Assembly: GCA_035938395.1 (NCBI GenBank)
Contig: DASZGY010000047.1
Location: forward strand, 1 to 12,703
Source: JALZAA01 sp035938395
GTDB lineage: Bacteria > Actinomycetota > Acidimicrobiia > IMCC26256 > JACDBD01
DNA length: 12,703 bases
Direction: 5' to 3'
The position numbers were made by a program, and so were the translations under genes. This document shows, in pieces, positions 1-5,905 of the stretch (position 1 is its first letter; the number at the start of each line of letters is the position of its first letter). Under the pieces are notes generated by a model. The model saw only the letters and a list, made by a program, of their open reading frames with translations. It was not told where the DNA came from and made no database searches.

Positions 1-45
1 TTGCTTGATCTCCTCGATCGCTTCGAGACGCTCAACGGCGTTCAC
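1..45 (-). CDS. 5' end of a gene leaving the window, possibly SnoaL/NTF2-like (partial)
   Basis: Only the first 15 codons are present, read from a GTG at 45-43 to the left edge: MNAVERLEAIEEIKQ. The GTG shares the four bases GTGA with the TGA stop of the upstream membrane-protein gene (44-42), the usual geometry of translationally coupled genes, so this is very probably a real start. The pattern of an acidic helix running into 'IEEIKQ' resembles the N-terminus of many actinobacterial SnoaL-like/NTF2-fold proteins, where it is typically followed by 'LKARYFR'. That assignment rests on memory of the family and 15 residues, so it is tentative. Gene existence is fairly likely; function is uncertain. 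Confidence 0.5.
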   Translation of the reverse strand, partial: MNAVERLEAIEEIKQ

Positions 46-404
46 AGTCGACTGCGAGCTCGCCGTGCGCCGACCAGCGCGACCGCGCCGAGGCCGATCT
101 CGGCGGCGAGATACGCCCAATACGCGGCGTCGGTCCTGGGCCGGTCGAGCACGAGCGCGCCCAGCCGTGCAGCCGCCGCCCCGAGCCACGTGACGCCGAC
201 CGCGGCCTGCGCGGTGGGATCGCGACTGACGAGTGCCCATCCACCGAGCGCGGCATAGGTACCACCGAGCCCGGCTCGCGTCTCTGCGATGCCGCGTTTG
301 GTTCCGGCAGGGAGCTCGAGTGTGGCGGCGACCCTTCCGGGCATGACGACGCCGGCGAGTCCCGAGGCCATCAGTGCCGCGCTGCTCACGCGTCCCAAGT
401 TCAT
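42..404 (-). CDS. DUF4345-like small integral membrane protein
   Basis: A 120-residue, Ala/Gly/Leu-rich protein with about four predicted membrane segments (roughly residues 6-26, 44-60, 67-87 and 94-113). The middle contains 'ETRAGLGGTYAALGGWAL' and the end 'YWAYLAAEIGLGAVALVGAR', which resemble DUF4345 proteins: a short four-helix membrane family with a G-G-x-x-x-x-L-G signature and no established function. The start is the ATG at 404-402. There is no good Shine-Dalgarno sequence before it, but a TATGGT hexamer at 424-419 would give a leader of only about 7 bases. Its stop overlaps the start of the next minus-strand gene by four bases, so the two are likely cotranscribed. It is divergent from the remnant gene at 434. 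The family call is moderately secure. Confidence 0.72.
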   Translation of the reverse strand: MNLGRVSSAALMASGLAGVVMPGRVAATLELPAGTKRGIAETRAGLGGTYAALGGWALVSRDPTAQAAVGVTWLGAAAARLGALVLDRPRTDAAYWAYLAAEIGLGAVALVGARRARSRL

Positions 405-418
405 GTGATCGGGCCGCG

Positions 419-424
419 ACCATA
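419..424 (-). promoter_or_regulatory. candidate -10 element for the DUF4345-like gene
   Basis: Read on the minus strand this is TATGGT, a match to the actinobacterial TANNNT -10 pattern. It lies 14 bases upstream of the ATG at 404, implying a very short 5' leader. It overlaps the plus-strand candidate -10 at 421-426. No convincing -35 is visible, and the assignment is by pattern and position only. Confidence 0.35.
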
Positions 425-426
425 CT
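421..426 (+). promoter_or_regulatory. candidate -10 element for the 434-696 remnant gene
   Basis: CATACT is followed by 7 bases and then the ATG at 434, the spacing of a leaderless actinobacterial promoter. The first base deviates from TANNNT. It shares four bases with the divergent -10 candidate on the other strand. If active, it would now transcribe a broken gene. Confidence 0.35.
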
Positions 427-433
427 GGGGAAC

Positions 434-696
434 ATGCTCGACCGTTACTCGAACTTCTTTCTCGCCTGTGCAGGTGCTTCGGCGGCCTTCATCGGACTGC
501 TCTTCGCTTGAGTGCGGCGATGGCGGTCTTCGGCTTGTGGACCACCAGCCGGCTGCTTCCCGGAGCGATCCGTGCCGGCAACTGGGCCCGCACGTCCCCC
601 GTCCGAACCACCAACATCGTCTTCCCGATTGCCAGCATCGTCGTCTACGTGCTGCAACTGGCCGTACAGCCCGAGCAGGACGCGCAGGAGCCGTAG
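434..696 (+). pseudogene. decayed integral-membrane protein gene (internal deletion and frame change)
   Basis: Two coding-looking pieces lie in different frames. The first runs from the ATG at 434 to a TGA at 509-511 and encodes 25 residues beginning MLDRYSNFFLACAGASAAF and ending in 'GLLFA', typical of the first helix of a multi-helix actinobacterial membrane protein. The second, in the next frame from about 508 to the TAG at 694-696, contains 'FGLWTTSRLLPGAIRAGNW' followed by a hydrophobic 'TNIVFPIASIVVYVLQLA'. It reads like a later cytoplasmic loop and helix of the same kind of protein. The pieces abut at a TTGA overlap. I infer loss of a middle segment plus a frame change. The alternative is two independent small membrane peptides, which I consider less likely. 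The exact family is not recognised with confidence. Confidence 0.55.
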
Positions 697-712
697 CGAG
701 GAGCGCCGAGTT

Positions 713-736
713 GTCGGGGAAGAACAACAGCCCGAC
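713..736. repeat. weak inverted repeat in the 697-814 gap
   Basis: GTCGGG at 713-718 and CCCGAC at 731-736 form a 6-bp stem with a 12-base loop, just after the end of the remnant gene. No T-run follows, so a terminator role is only possible. The rest of the gap holds the palindrome and -10 element listed separately. Confidence 0.25.
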
Positions 737-772
737 CACCGAGAGCCGCAGGGATCTCACGTTCGAGAGGTG

Positions 773-789
773 GGGCCGGTCAGCGGCCC
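773..789. promoter_or_regulatory. GC-rich palindrome at the -35 position of the MMPL gene (possible operator or hairpin)
   Basis: GGGCCG at 773-778 and CGGCCC at 784-789 are perfect inverted 6-mers around the 5-base loop GTCAG. If transcription starts at the GTG at 815, the palindrome covers about -42 to -26 and so overlaps where the -35 hexamer would be. MMPL genes are often controlled by TetR-type repressors that bind palindromes in this position; no such regulator gene is in the window. It could equally be a terminator hairpin for the remnant gene upstream, although it lacks a T-run. Confidence 0.35.
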
Positions 790-802
790 GGTGCGGCGCG
801 CG

Positions 803-808
803 TAGGCT
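803..808 (+). promoter_or_regulatory. -10 element of a probable leaderless promoter for the MMPL gene
   Basis: TAGGCT matches TANNNT and is followed by exactly 6 bases before the GTG at 815. That is the spacing at which the transcript would begin on the start codon itself. No Shine-Dalgarno sequence precedes the GTG, which agrees with a leaderless mRNA. No clear -35 is seen. Confidence 0.55.
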
Positions 809-814
809 CGGGCC

Positions 815-2986
815 GTGCTCCGCCGCCTGGCCGCGTGGTGCTACCGCCGCCGCCGACGCGTAGTCGTCGGCTGGGTGATCGCGCTCGTCGTCATCAGCGT
901 GCTCGGGCAGACGGTCGGGGGCGGTCTCCTCAAGACCTTCTCGCTGCCGGGTACCGAATCCGACCGCGCCTTCAGCGTCCTCAAACGTGAGTTCGCGCGG
1001 AAGGGCGACACCGGCGACCTCGTCTTCAGAGTGAAGGGGCCCGGCGACGTCAACTCGGCGGATGTGCGAAACGAGATCGAACCGGTCTTCGAGAAGCTGC
1101 GCAAGGAGCCGCACGTCGTCAGCGTGACGTCGCCCTACGAGCCGGCCGGCAACCGCTTCATCGCGCAGGGGGGCAAGATCGCCTACGCGGAGATCCTCTT
1201 CGACGTGCAGGCGAACGACGTCCCGCTCGACCTCGCCTCGAACATGCGCACCATCGCCAAGGACGCGAACTCACCCCGTGTGCAGGTAGAGCTCGGCGGC
1301 TCCATGTTCACGGAGCAGACCCAGCCGGCGAGTGAGGCGATCGGAATCCTCGCCGCGGTCGTGATCCTGCTGATCGCGTTCGGTTCGCTGCTCGCGATGG
1401 GCATGCCCATCATGACCGCGTTGTTCGGCATCGGGATCGGGCTCGCGTTCGTCAACCTGCTCGCGAGGGTCTTGGACGTCCCGTCGTTCGCGCCGCAGGT
1501 CACGGCGCTGATCGGGATCGGCGTCGGCATCGACTACGCGCTGTTCATCAGCACTCGCTACCGCGAGGGCTTGCACGAGGGTCGCGACCCCGAGAACGCC
1601 GTCGTGCACGCGATCGACACGAGCGGTCGGGCCGTCTTGTTCGCCGGCGGCACGGTCGTGATCTCCCTGCTCGGACTGTTCCTCATCGGCGTGTCGTTCA
1701 TCCGAGGGCTGGCCGTTGGCGCGTCGTTGGCCGTGCTGTTCGTGATGGCTGCTGCGGTGACCCTGCTTCCCGCGGTGCTCGGCTTTGCGGGGCACACGAT
1801 CGACCGGTTCGCCCTTCCGAGCGCTCGCCGCGGCCGTTCGGTCGAGAACAGCTTCTGGACGCGCTGGAGCCGCACGCTGCAGGCGCGGCCGTGGCCGGCG
1901 GCGATCGGTGGGCTCGTGATCCTCCTCGTGCTCGCGGTGCCGTTCTTCGGGCTGCGCCTGGGCGTAGCCGACGCCGGGAACGACCCGACGTCGTTGACGA
2001 CGCGGCGCGCGTACGACTTGCTCAGCCAAGGCTTCGGGCCGGGCTTCAACGGCCCGCTGCTGGTCACCAGCGAAGTGCGGTCGCCGGCCGACCTCGACGC
2101 GGCGGCGCGACTCGGCGCCACGATCGCGCGCGATCCCGGTGTCGCCCAGGTCAGCCCACCCATCTCGAGCCCGAACGGCAGGGGAGTGCTCCTGCAGGTG
2201 ACCTCCAAGGGGTCCCCGCAGGACCAGAGCACCACCCAGCTCGTCCACCGCCTGCGCGACGCGACGATTCCAACCACGACGCGCGGATCAACATTGGATG
2301 TGCACGTCGGCGGCCAGACCGCCGTCGGCGTCGACCTCGCCGACACGGTCGGGCAACGCCTGCCTTACATGTTCCTGGCGATCTTGCTTCTGAGTTTCGT
2401 GCTCTTGATGCTCGTGTTCCGCTCACTGCTCGTGCCGCTGAAGGCCGTCATCATGAACCTGCTCTCGATCGGTGCGGCTTACGGCGTGATCGTGGCGATC
2501 TTCCAGTGGGGCTGGCTCAAGGACGTCGTCGGTATCGGCAAGGAAGGCCCCATCGAAGCGTGGGTCCCGATGATGCTGTTCGCGATCGTGTTCGGCTTGT
2601 CGATGGACTACGAGGTGTTCCTGCTCAGCCGCATCAAGGAGGAGTACGACCGCACCCACGACAACGCCGACGCAGTTGCGCACGGCCTCGCGAAGACAGC
2701 ACGTCTCATCACCGCCGCCGCCGCCGTCATGATCGCCGTGTTCGGCAGCTTCGTCCTCTCCGACCTGCGGGTCCTGAAGCTCATCGGCTTCGGGCTGGCC
2801 TTTGCGGTGTTCATCGACGCGACCGTGGTGCGACTCGTGCTCGTCCCGGCGACGATGGAGCTGCTCGGCGACAGCAACTGGTGGTTCCCGAAGGCGCTCG
2901 AGTGGCTCCCGCGGGTCCAGGTGGAGGGTGAGCCGGACGTCGTGAGCGAGGAGTCGCGACCGCTCGAACCCGTCGCCGGCAGCTAG
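815..2986 (+). CDS. MMPL-family (RND superfamily) transporter
   Basis: A 723-residue inner-membrane exporter of the MmpL type; relatives move lipids, siderophores or drugs across the actinobacterial membrane using proton flux. The architecture is complete: one N-terminal helix (about 16-36), an extracytoplasmic domain, a five-helix bundle (about 175-330), a helix near 364-385, a second extracytoplasmic domain and a second five-helix bundle (about 510-685). The paired Asp-Tyr residues of the MmpL proton relay are both present: D240-Y241 in 'GIGVGIDYALFISTRY' and D598-Y599 in 'FGLSMDYEVFLLSR'. The tail contains the common 'LGDSNWWFPK' segment. The length is short compared with MmpL3 (over 900) and fits the smaller YdfJ-like MMPL group. 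The start is the GTG at 815, supported by the -10 element just upstream and by the basic residues before the first helix. The substrate cannot be inferred; no partner gene adjoins it. Confidence 0.95.
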   Translation: MLRRLAAWCYRRRRRVVVGWVIALVVISVLGQTVGGGLLKTFSLPGTESDRAFSVLKREFARKGDTGDLVFRVKGPGDVNSADVRNEIEPVFEKLRKEPHVVSVTSPYEPAGNRFIAQGGKIAYAEILFDVQANDVPLDLASNMRTIAKDANSPRVQVELGGSMFTEQTQPASEAIGILAAVVILLIAFGSLLAMGMPIMTALFGIGIGLAFVNLLARVLDVPSFAPQVTALIGIGVGIDYALFISTRYREGLHEGRDPENAVVHAIDTSGRAVLFAGGTVVISLLGLFLIGVSFIRGLAVGASLAVLFVMAAAVTLLPAVLGFAGHTIDRFALPSARRGRSVENSFWTRWSRTLQARPWPAAIGGLVILLVLAVPFFGLRLGVADAGNDPTSLTTRRAYDLLSQGFGPGFNGPLLVTSEVRSPADLDAAARLGATIARDPGVAQVSPPISSPNGRGVLLQVTSKGSPQDQSTTQLVHRLRDATIPTTTRGSTLDVHVGGQTAVGVDLADTVGQRLPYMFLAILLLSFVLLMLVFRSLLVPLKAVIMNLLSIGAAYGVIVAIFQWGWLKDVVGIGKEGPIEAWVPMMLFAIVFGLSMDYEVFLLSRIKEEYDRTHDNADAVAHGLAKTARLITAAAAVMIAVFGSFVLSDLRVLKLIGFGLAFAVFIDATVVRLVLVPATMELLGDSNWWFPKALEWLPRVQVEGEPDVVSEESRPLEPVAGS

Positions 2987-2995
2987 CGCTGCGGG

Positions 2996-3097
2996 AGTCG
3001 GGTGGTCATGGCAAGAATCCCGTTGCAGACGACGATTCCGTCTACGTTTCATCATTTCGCAACGTCCGCAACATCGCGCGCTGGCTCTCACCCGACT
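2996..3097. repeat. nested inverted repeats in a convergent intergenic region
   Basis: An outer 9-bp perfect arm pair (AGTCGGGTG at 2996-3004 with CACCCGACT at 3089-3097) encloses a 6-bp pair (CGTTGC at 3021-3026 with GCAACG at 3059-3064) and, stacked directly inside, a 5-bp hairpin (AGACG 3027-3031, CGTCT 3039-3043). GCAAC recurs at 3068-3072, nine bases after its first copy. The region separates the convergent ends of the MMPL and serine hydrolase genes. A bidirectional terminator is the simplest role, but there is no T-tract. I see no convincing protein-coding gene or tRNA in 2987-3123. Confidence 0.35.
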
Positions 3098-3123
3098 GCG
3101 CGAGTCGATGGCGGTTGATCGCG

Positions 3124-4332
3124 TCAGCCGACGGTGGCGGCGTTGACCGCGGTCCAGAAGTCCTCGATCACCGGCGGAGGCGCCGGCGAGCTGGCCTGAC
3201 GCTGGGTGAACACCATCCCCGTCACGCCGCTGCTGGGGTTGGAGCGCCAGGTCGTGCCGGAACCGCCGTCCCAGCCGAAGCCGGAGGGGAGCGGCGCCGT
3301 ACTGCCCGCCGCCGGGACCGCCATCCCGAGTCCCCAACTCCCGACCTGGCCGAGAAAGAGACGCGACGCTTCGCGCTGCGCTCTCGACAGCCGGTCCGTA
3401 GTCATGAGCGCGACCGATTCGGGGGAGAGCACGCGCTCGCCGAGCAGGGTTCCTCCTGCGAGCACCATGGATACGAACGACCAGTAGTCGTCGACGGTCG
3501 AGACGAGCCCTCCGGCGGCGTCCGGGAACGACGGCGGGGTGCTCCACCAACTGTCCGTGGGGTCGTCGAGCACGGAGAGCTCACCCGTCTCCGGGTCGGG
3601 CGCGTAGAACGTCGTCAGGCGGTGCGATCGAGCGGGTGGCACGGTGAAGCCGGTGTCCCGCATGCCGAGTGGCCCGAAGATGCGTTCACGCATCACCGTG
3701 TCGAGGTCTTTGCCCATCGCTCGAGCCACCAGCACGCCGAGCACCTGGCCCGACGTGCCGTAGAGCCACTGCTCGCCCGGTTGGTACATCAGCGGCATGG
3801 AGCCGAGGGCCGCCATCCAGCTGTCGACGTCGTGCTTCACGGGCGGCCACGGCGGGCCCCCGATGCTCTGGAGGCCCAGCTCGGCCTCGGCACGCTGGAT
3901 GGGATAGCTGTCAGGCGGAGCCATGACCGATCCGAACCCGAGCCGGTAGCTGAGCAGGTCCTCGACCGTGATCGGTCGGTCGGCGGCCACTGTGTCGTCG
4001 AGCCCGGCCTCGATGGCGCGGAGCACCCGGCGATCGGCGAGCTCGGGCAGCAGATCGTCGACGGGCTGGTGCAGGCTCAAGATCCCGTCCTCGACCAGTG
4101 ACATCGTCGCTACCGCGGTGATCGGCTTGGTGAGCGACGCGATGCGGAAGATGGCCGAACGATCGAGGGGCCTGCGGTCGGCGAACGACGCGGAGCCGAT
4201 GGTGTCGATGTGGAGGTCGTCGCCTCGGGCCACGAGCGCGACGAGGCCCGGTATCTCGCCGGCCTCGACGTGCGCGGACATGACGTCGTACAGATGAGCG
4301 AGTCCCGCCTGCGACAGTCCGCTCGTGGTCAT
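3124..4332 (-). CDS. serine hydrolase, class C beta-lactamase/esterase fold
   Basis: A 402-residue protein of the penicillin-binding-protein-like hydrolase family (Pfam Beta-lactamase); members act as esterases, carboxypeptidases or beta-lactamases. The nucleophile motif SxxK is S66-L-T-K69 in 'FRIASLTKPITA'. The second-motif tyrosine is probably Y191 in 'QWLYGTSGQVLGV', where the usual YxN reads Y-G-T. The third motif is replaced by 'GWDGGSGTTW' near 353-362, as is common in the EstB-like esterase branch rather than the KTG of true lactamases. The region 'LLSYRLGFGSVMAPP' (126-140) carries a Tyr where relatives often have His. No signal peptide is seen, so it is probably cytoplasmic. The ATG at 4332 is chosen because GGGAAG lies about 7 bases upstream and the family N-terminus begins here. 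An in-frame extension to 4659 adds 109 residues of non-family sequence across a divergent promoter region. It is more likely an esterase than a lactamase; the substrate is unknown. Confidence 0.9.
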   Translation of the reverse strand: MTTSGLSQAGLAHLYDVMSAHVEAGEIPGLVALVARGDDLHIDTIGSASFADRRPLDRSAIFRIASLTKPITAVATMSLVEDGILSLHQPVDDLLPELADRRVLRAIEAGLDDTVAADRPITVEDLLSYRLGFGSVMAPPDSYPIQRAEAELGLQSIGGPPWPPVKHDVDSWMAALGSMPLMYQPGEQWLYGTSGQVLGVLVARAMGKDLDTVMRERIFGPLGMRDTGFTVPPARSHRLTTFYAPDPETGELSVLDDPTDSWWSTPPSFPDAAGGLVSTVDDYWSFVSMVLAGGTLLGERVLSPESVALMTTDRLSRAQREASRLFLGQVGSWGLGMAVPAAGSTAPLPSGFGWDGGSGTTWRSNPSSGVTGMVFTQRQASSPAPPPVIEDFWTAVNAATVG

Positions 4333-4424
4333 GGGCAGCTTCCCGTTTTCGGCACGCGGTGTGGACCTCACATCCGGTGCGGATTCATCGCGGTCCGCCG
4401 GTTTTAGCGCGAGGCTTAGTCGGC

Positions 4425-4487
4425 ATGAAGTTCGGTGGCGAGTCGACCACTGACGAGGTACTCGCGGGCGAGACATTCCCCAGGTGA
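4425..4487 (+). pseudogene. 5' remnant of a short-chain dehydrogenase/reductase gene, now a 20-codon ORF
   Basis: The ATG at 4425 opens a 20-residue ORF, MKFGGESTTDEVLAGETFPR, ending in TGA at 4485-4487. The first 15 residues closely resemble the N-terminus of SDR oxidoreductases of the retinol-dehydrogenase-like type, which usually read on as '(V/I)DLSGK..LVTGAS' into the Rossmann fold. Here the match stops after 'LAG', at about base 4469, and the rest of the dehydrogenase is not in the window. The stop overlaps the GTG start of the solute-binding protein by GTGA, so the stub may now act as a translated leader for that gene. This is recognition from memory of the family, not a database match. 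It could be an unrelated short upstream ORF. Confidence 0.45.
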
Positions 4488-5875
4488 CGCGGCGACCCGT
4501 ACGTTCAGCGGCGGTGCTGGTGGTCGCTCTCGTGAGCGCGACCCTCGGCATGAGCGCAGCAGCTACGGGGCCGCAAGGCGGGACGAAGTGTCCGGTCACG
4601 AGGCTGGACCACGCGACAAAGCCCGTCCAGATCACGTTCTGGCACGGCGAAACCAGCACGAACGAGGACGTGCTGAAGGCGCTCTTGGCGCGTTTCGAGG
4701 CCAGTCAGGATCGCGTCCGAGTGAAGCTCGTGAACCAGGTCACCTATCGGGACATGCTCGCGAAGTACCGGGCAGGCCTGGTGACAGGAGACCTGCCCGA
4801 CGTCGTCGCTATGGGATCGGGCGCCGACCAGTCGCTGATTGACAGTGGAAGCGTCGTGCCCGTCGAGGCGTGCGTCAAGGCGGACAACTATCCCCGGTCA
4901 GACTTCGTGCCGCGCGCCATTCCCACGCACACGATCAACGGACAGCAGTGGTCGATGCCTTGGACGGTACCGACCCCATTGTTGATCTACGACAAGAATG
5001 CATTTCGCGTCGCGGGACTCGATCCCGCTCATCCTCCGGCGACGCTCGACGAGGTCACCCAGTACTCGCGCCGCCTCGTCGAGACCGGCGCGGCACGTCA
5101 CGGCATCTCGCTGCTGCGTTCCAGTGCACTCAATACCGTCTTGTACACGAAGTCGGGCCAGTTCTACGTCAACCATCAGAACGGGCGTCGTGGGAGAGCC
5201 ACCAAGATGCTGCTCGACAACAAAACGGGGCGACAGATCTGGACATGGTGGGGAGACATCGTGCGCTCCGGGCTGGCGATCGACGCGGGCAGCGAAGGCA
5301 CTACCGACAATCTCCTTGCAATCGGCACACATGATGCGGCGATGACCATCGACTGGTCGTACGTCGTCGGACCGGTCTTCAACGTGCTCGCGAGCGGGCA
5401 GTACCCCGACGTGGATCCAGGAATAGCGCCCCTCCCGGCGCTCAACGTCGGCGGCGGCGTGCCTGTAGGCGGCGGATCACTCTGGATTCCGCGTGCGTCT
5501 TCGCCACTGAAACGAGCAGCGGCCTGGGAGCTCATCAAGTTCCTCTCGGCACCAGAACAGCAGGCTGCCTACGCGGTGGGCACCCGAGGCGGGTACCTTC
5601 CCATTCGGCTCTCGGCCACCCAGGACCCGGCGCTCCAACGGATGTGGCAGGAGAACCCAGAAACACGAGTCCCGTACGACCAGCTCCTCTCGGGCCCGAG
5701 CGACCTGGTCGCAGCAGGACCCGTGATCGGGGACCCCACCAGCGTCGGGGACGCAGTCGTTGATGGGCTCACCCGAATGCTCGTCGGCGATCTGTCCCCG
5801 AGAAACGCGCTCCGCAAAGCGCAACACGACGCCGACGCGGCGCTGGCCGATTACAACAAGCGACTCGGCCGCTAG
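4484..5875 (+). CDS. extracellular solute-binding protein, family 1 (sugar/glycerol-3-phosphate type)
   Basis: A 463-residue secreted binding protein of the type that delivers carbohydrates or glycerol phosphates to an ABC importer (UgpB/MalE-like). Residues 1-8 are basic and 9-27 hydrophobic, giving a Sec signal peptide with cleavage near the 'SAAATG' segment. There is no lipobox cysteine, so it is not an obvious lipoprotein. 'VQITFWHGETS' (48-58) is the first beta strand of family 1 proteins. 'LPDVVAMGSG' (104-113), 'WSMPWTVPTPLLIYDKN' (156-172) and 'GGGSLWIPRAS' (329-339), followed by 'AAWELIKFLSAPEQQAAY', are characteristic. C36 and C130 could form a disulfide. The GTG at 4484 has no evident Shine-Dalgarno sequence. 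Later in-frame starts would remove the signal peptide, and the GTGA overlap with the upstream stub suggests translational coupling. No permease or ATPase genes adjoin it, so it must work with an importer encoded elsewhere or have another role. The ligand is unknown. Confidence 0.9.
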   Translation: MTRRPVRSAAVLVVALVSATLGMSAAATGPQGGTKCPVTRLDHATKPVQITFWHGETSTNEDVLKALLARFEASQDRVRVKLVNQVTYRDMLAKYRAGLVTGDLPDVVAMGSGADQSLIDSGSVVPVEACVKADNYPRSDFVPRAIPTHTINGQQWSMPWTVPTPLLIYDKNAFRVAGLDPAHPPATLDEVTQYSRRLVETGAARHGISLLRSSALNTVLYTKSGQFYVNHQNGRRGRATKMLLDNKTGRQIWTWWGDIVRSGLAIDAGSEGTTDNLLAIGTHDAAMTIDWSYVVGPVFNVLASGQYPDVDPGIAPLPALNVGGGVPVGGGSLWIPRASSPLKRAAAWELIKFLSAPEQQAAYAVGTRGGYLPIRLSATQDPALQRMWQENPETRVPYDQLLSGPSDLVAAGPVIGDPTSVGDAVVDGLTRMLVGDLSPRNALRKAQHDADAALADYNKRLGR

Positions 5876-5879
5876 GCCG
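5866..5879 (+). terminator. short hairpin over the solute-binding-protein stop codon (weak terminator candidate)
   Basis: CGGCC at 5866-5870 and GGCCG at 5875-5879 form a 5-bp GC stem with loop GCTA that includes part of the TAG stop. There is no T-run, and the space before the convergent gene end at 5906 is only 30 bases. A role in termination is possible but unproven. Confidence 0.2.
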
Positions 5880-5905
5880 CGAAGGAACTGCCCGACGCGC
5901 GCTGG

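Noticed and set aside
2987..3123. A possible TetR regulator start on the minus strand (ATG near 3010 followed by a short basic stretch and TAG)
   Set aside because: Only about eight codons precede the stop and no helix-turn-helix is encoded nearby, so this is too little to call a remnant.
1271..3550. Long minus-strand open frames across the MMPL gene (1271-2248 and 2423-3550)
   Set aside because: Their products are Arg/Asp/His-rich with no domain. The second also crosses the structured intergenic gap and the start of the serine hydrolase frame. The MMPL reading is unambiguous.
4333..4659. N-terminal extension of the serine hydrolase to an upstream ATG at 4659
   Set aside because: The extra 109 residues match nothing in the family, cross the dehydrogenase stub and the signal-peptide region of the divergent gene, and ignore the good Shine-Dalgarno sequence before 4332.
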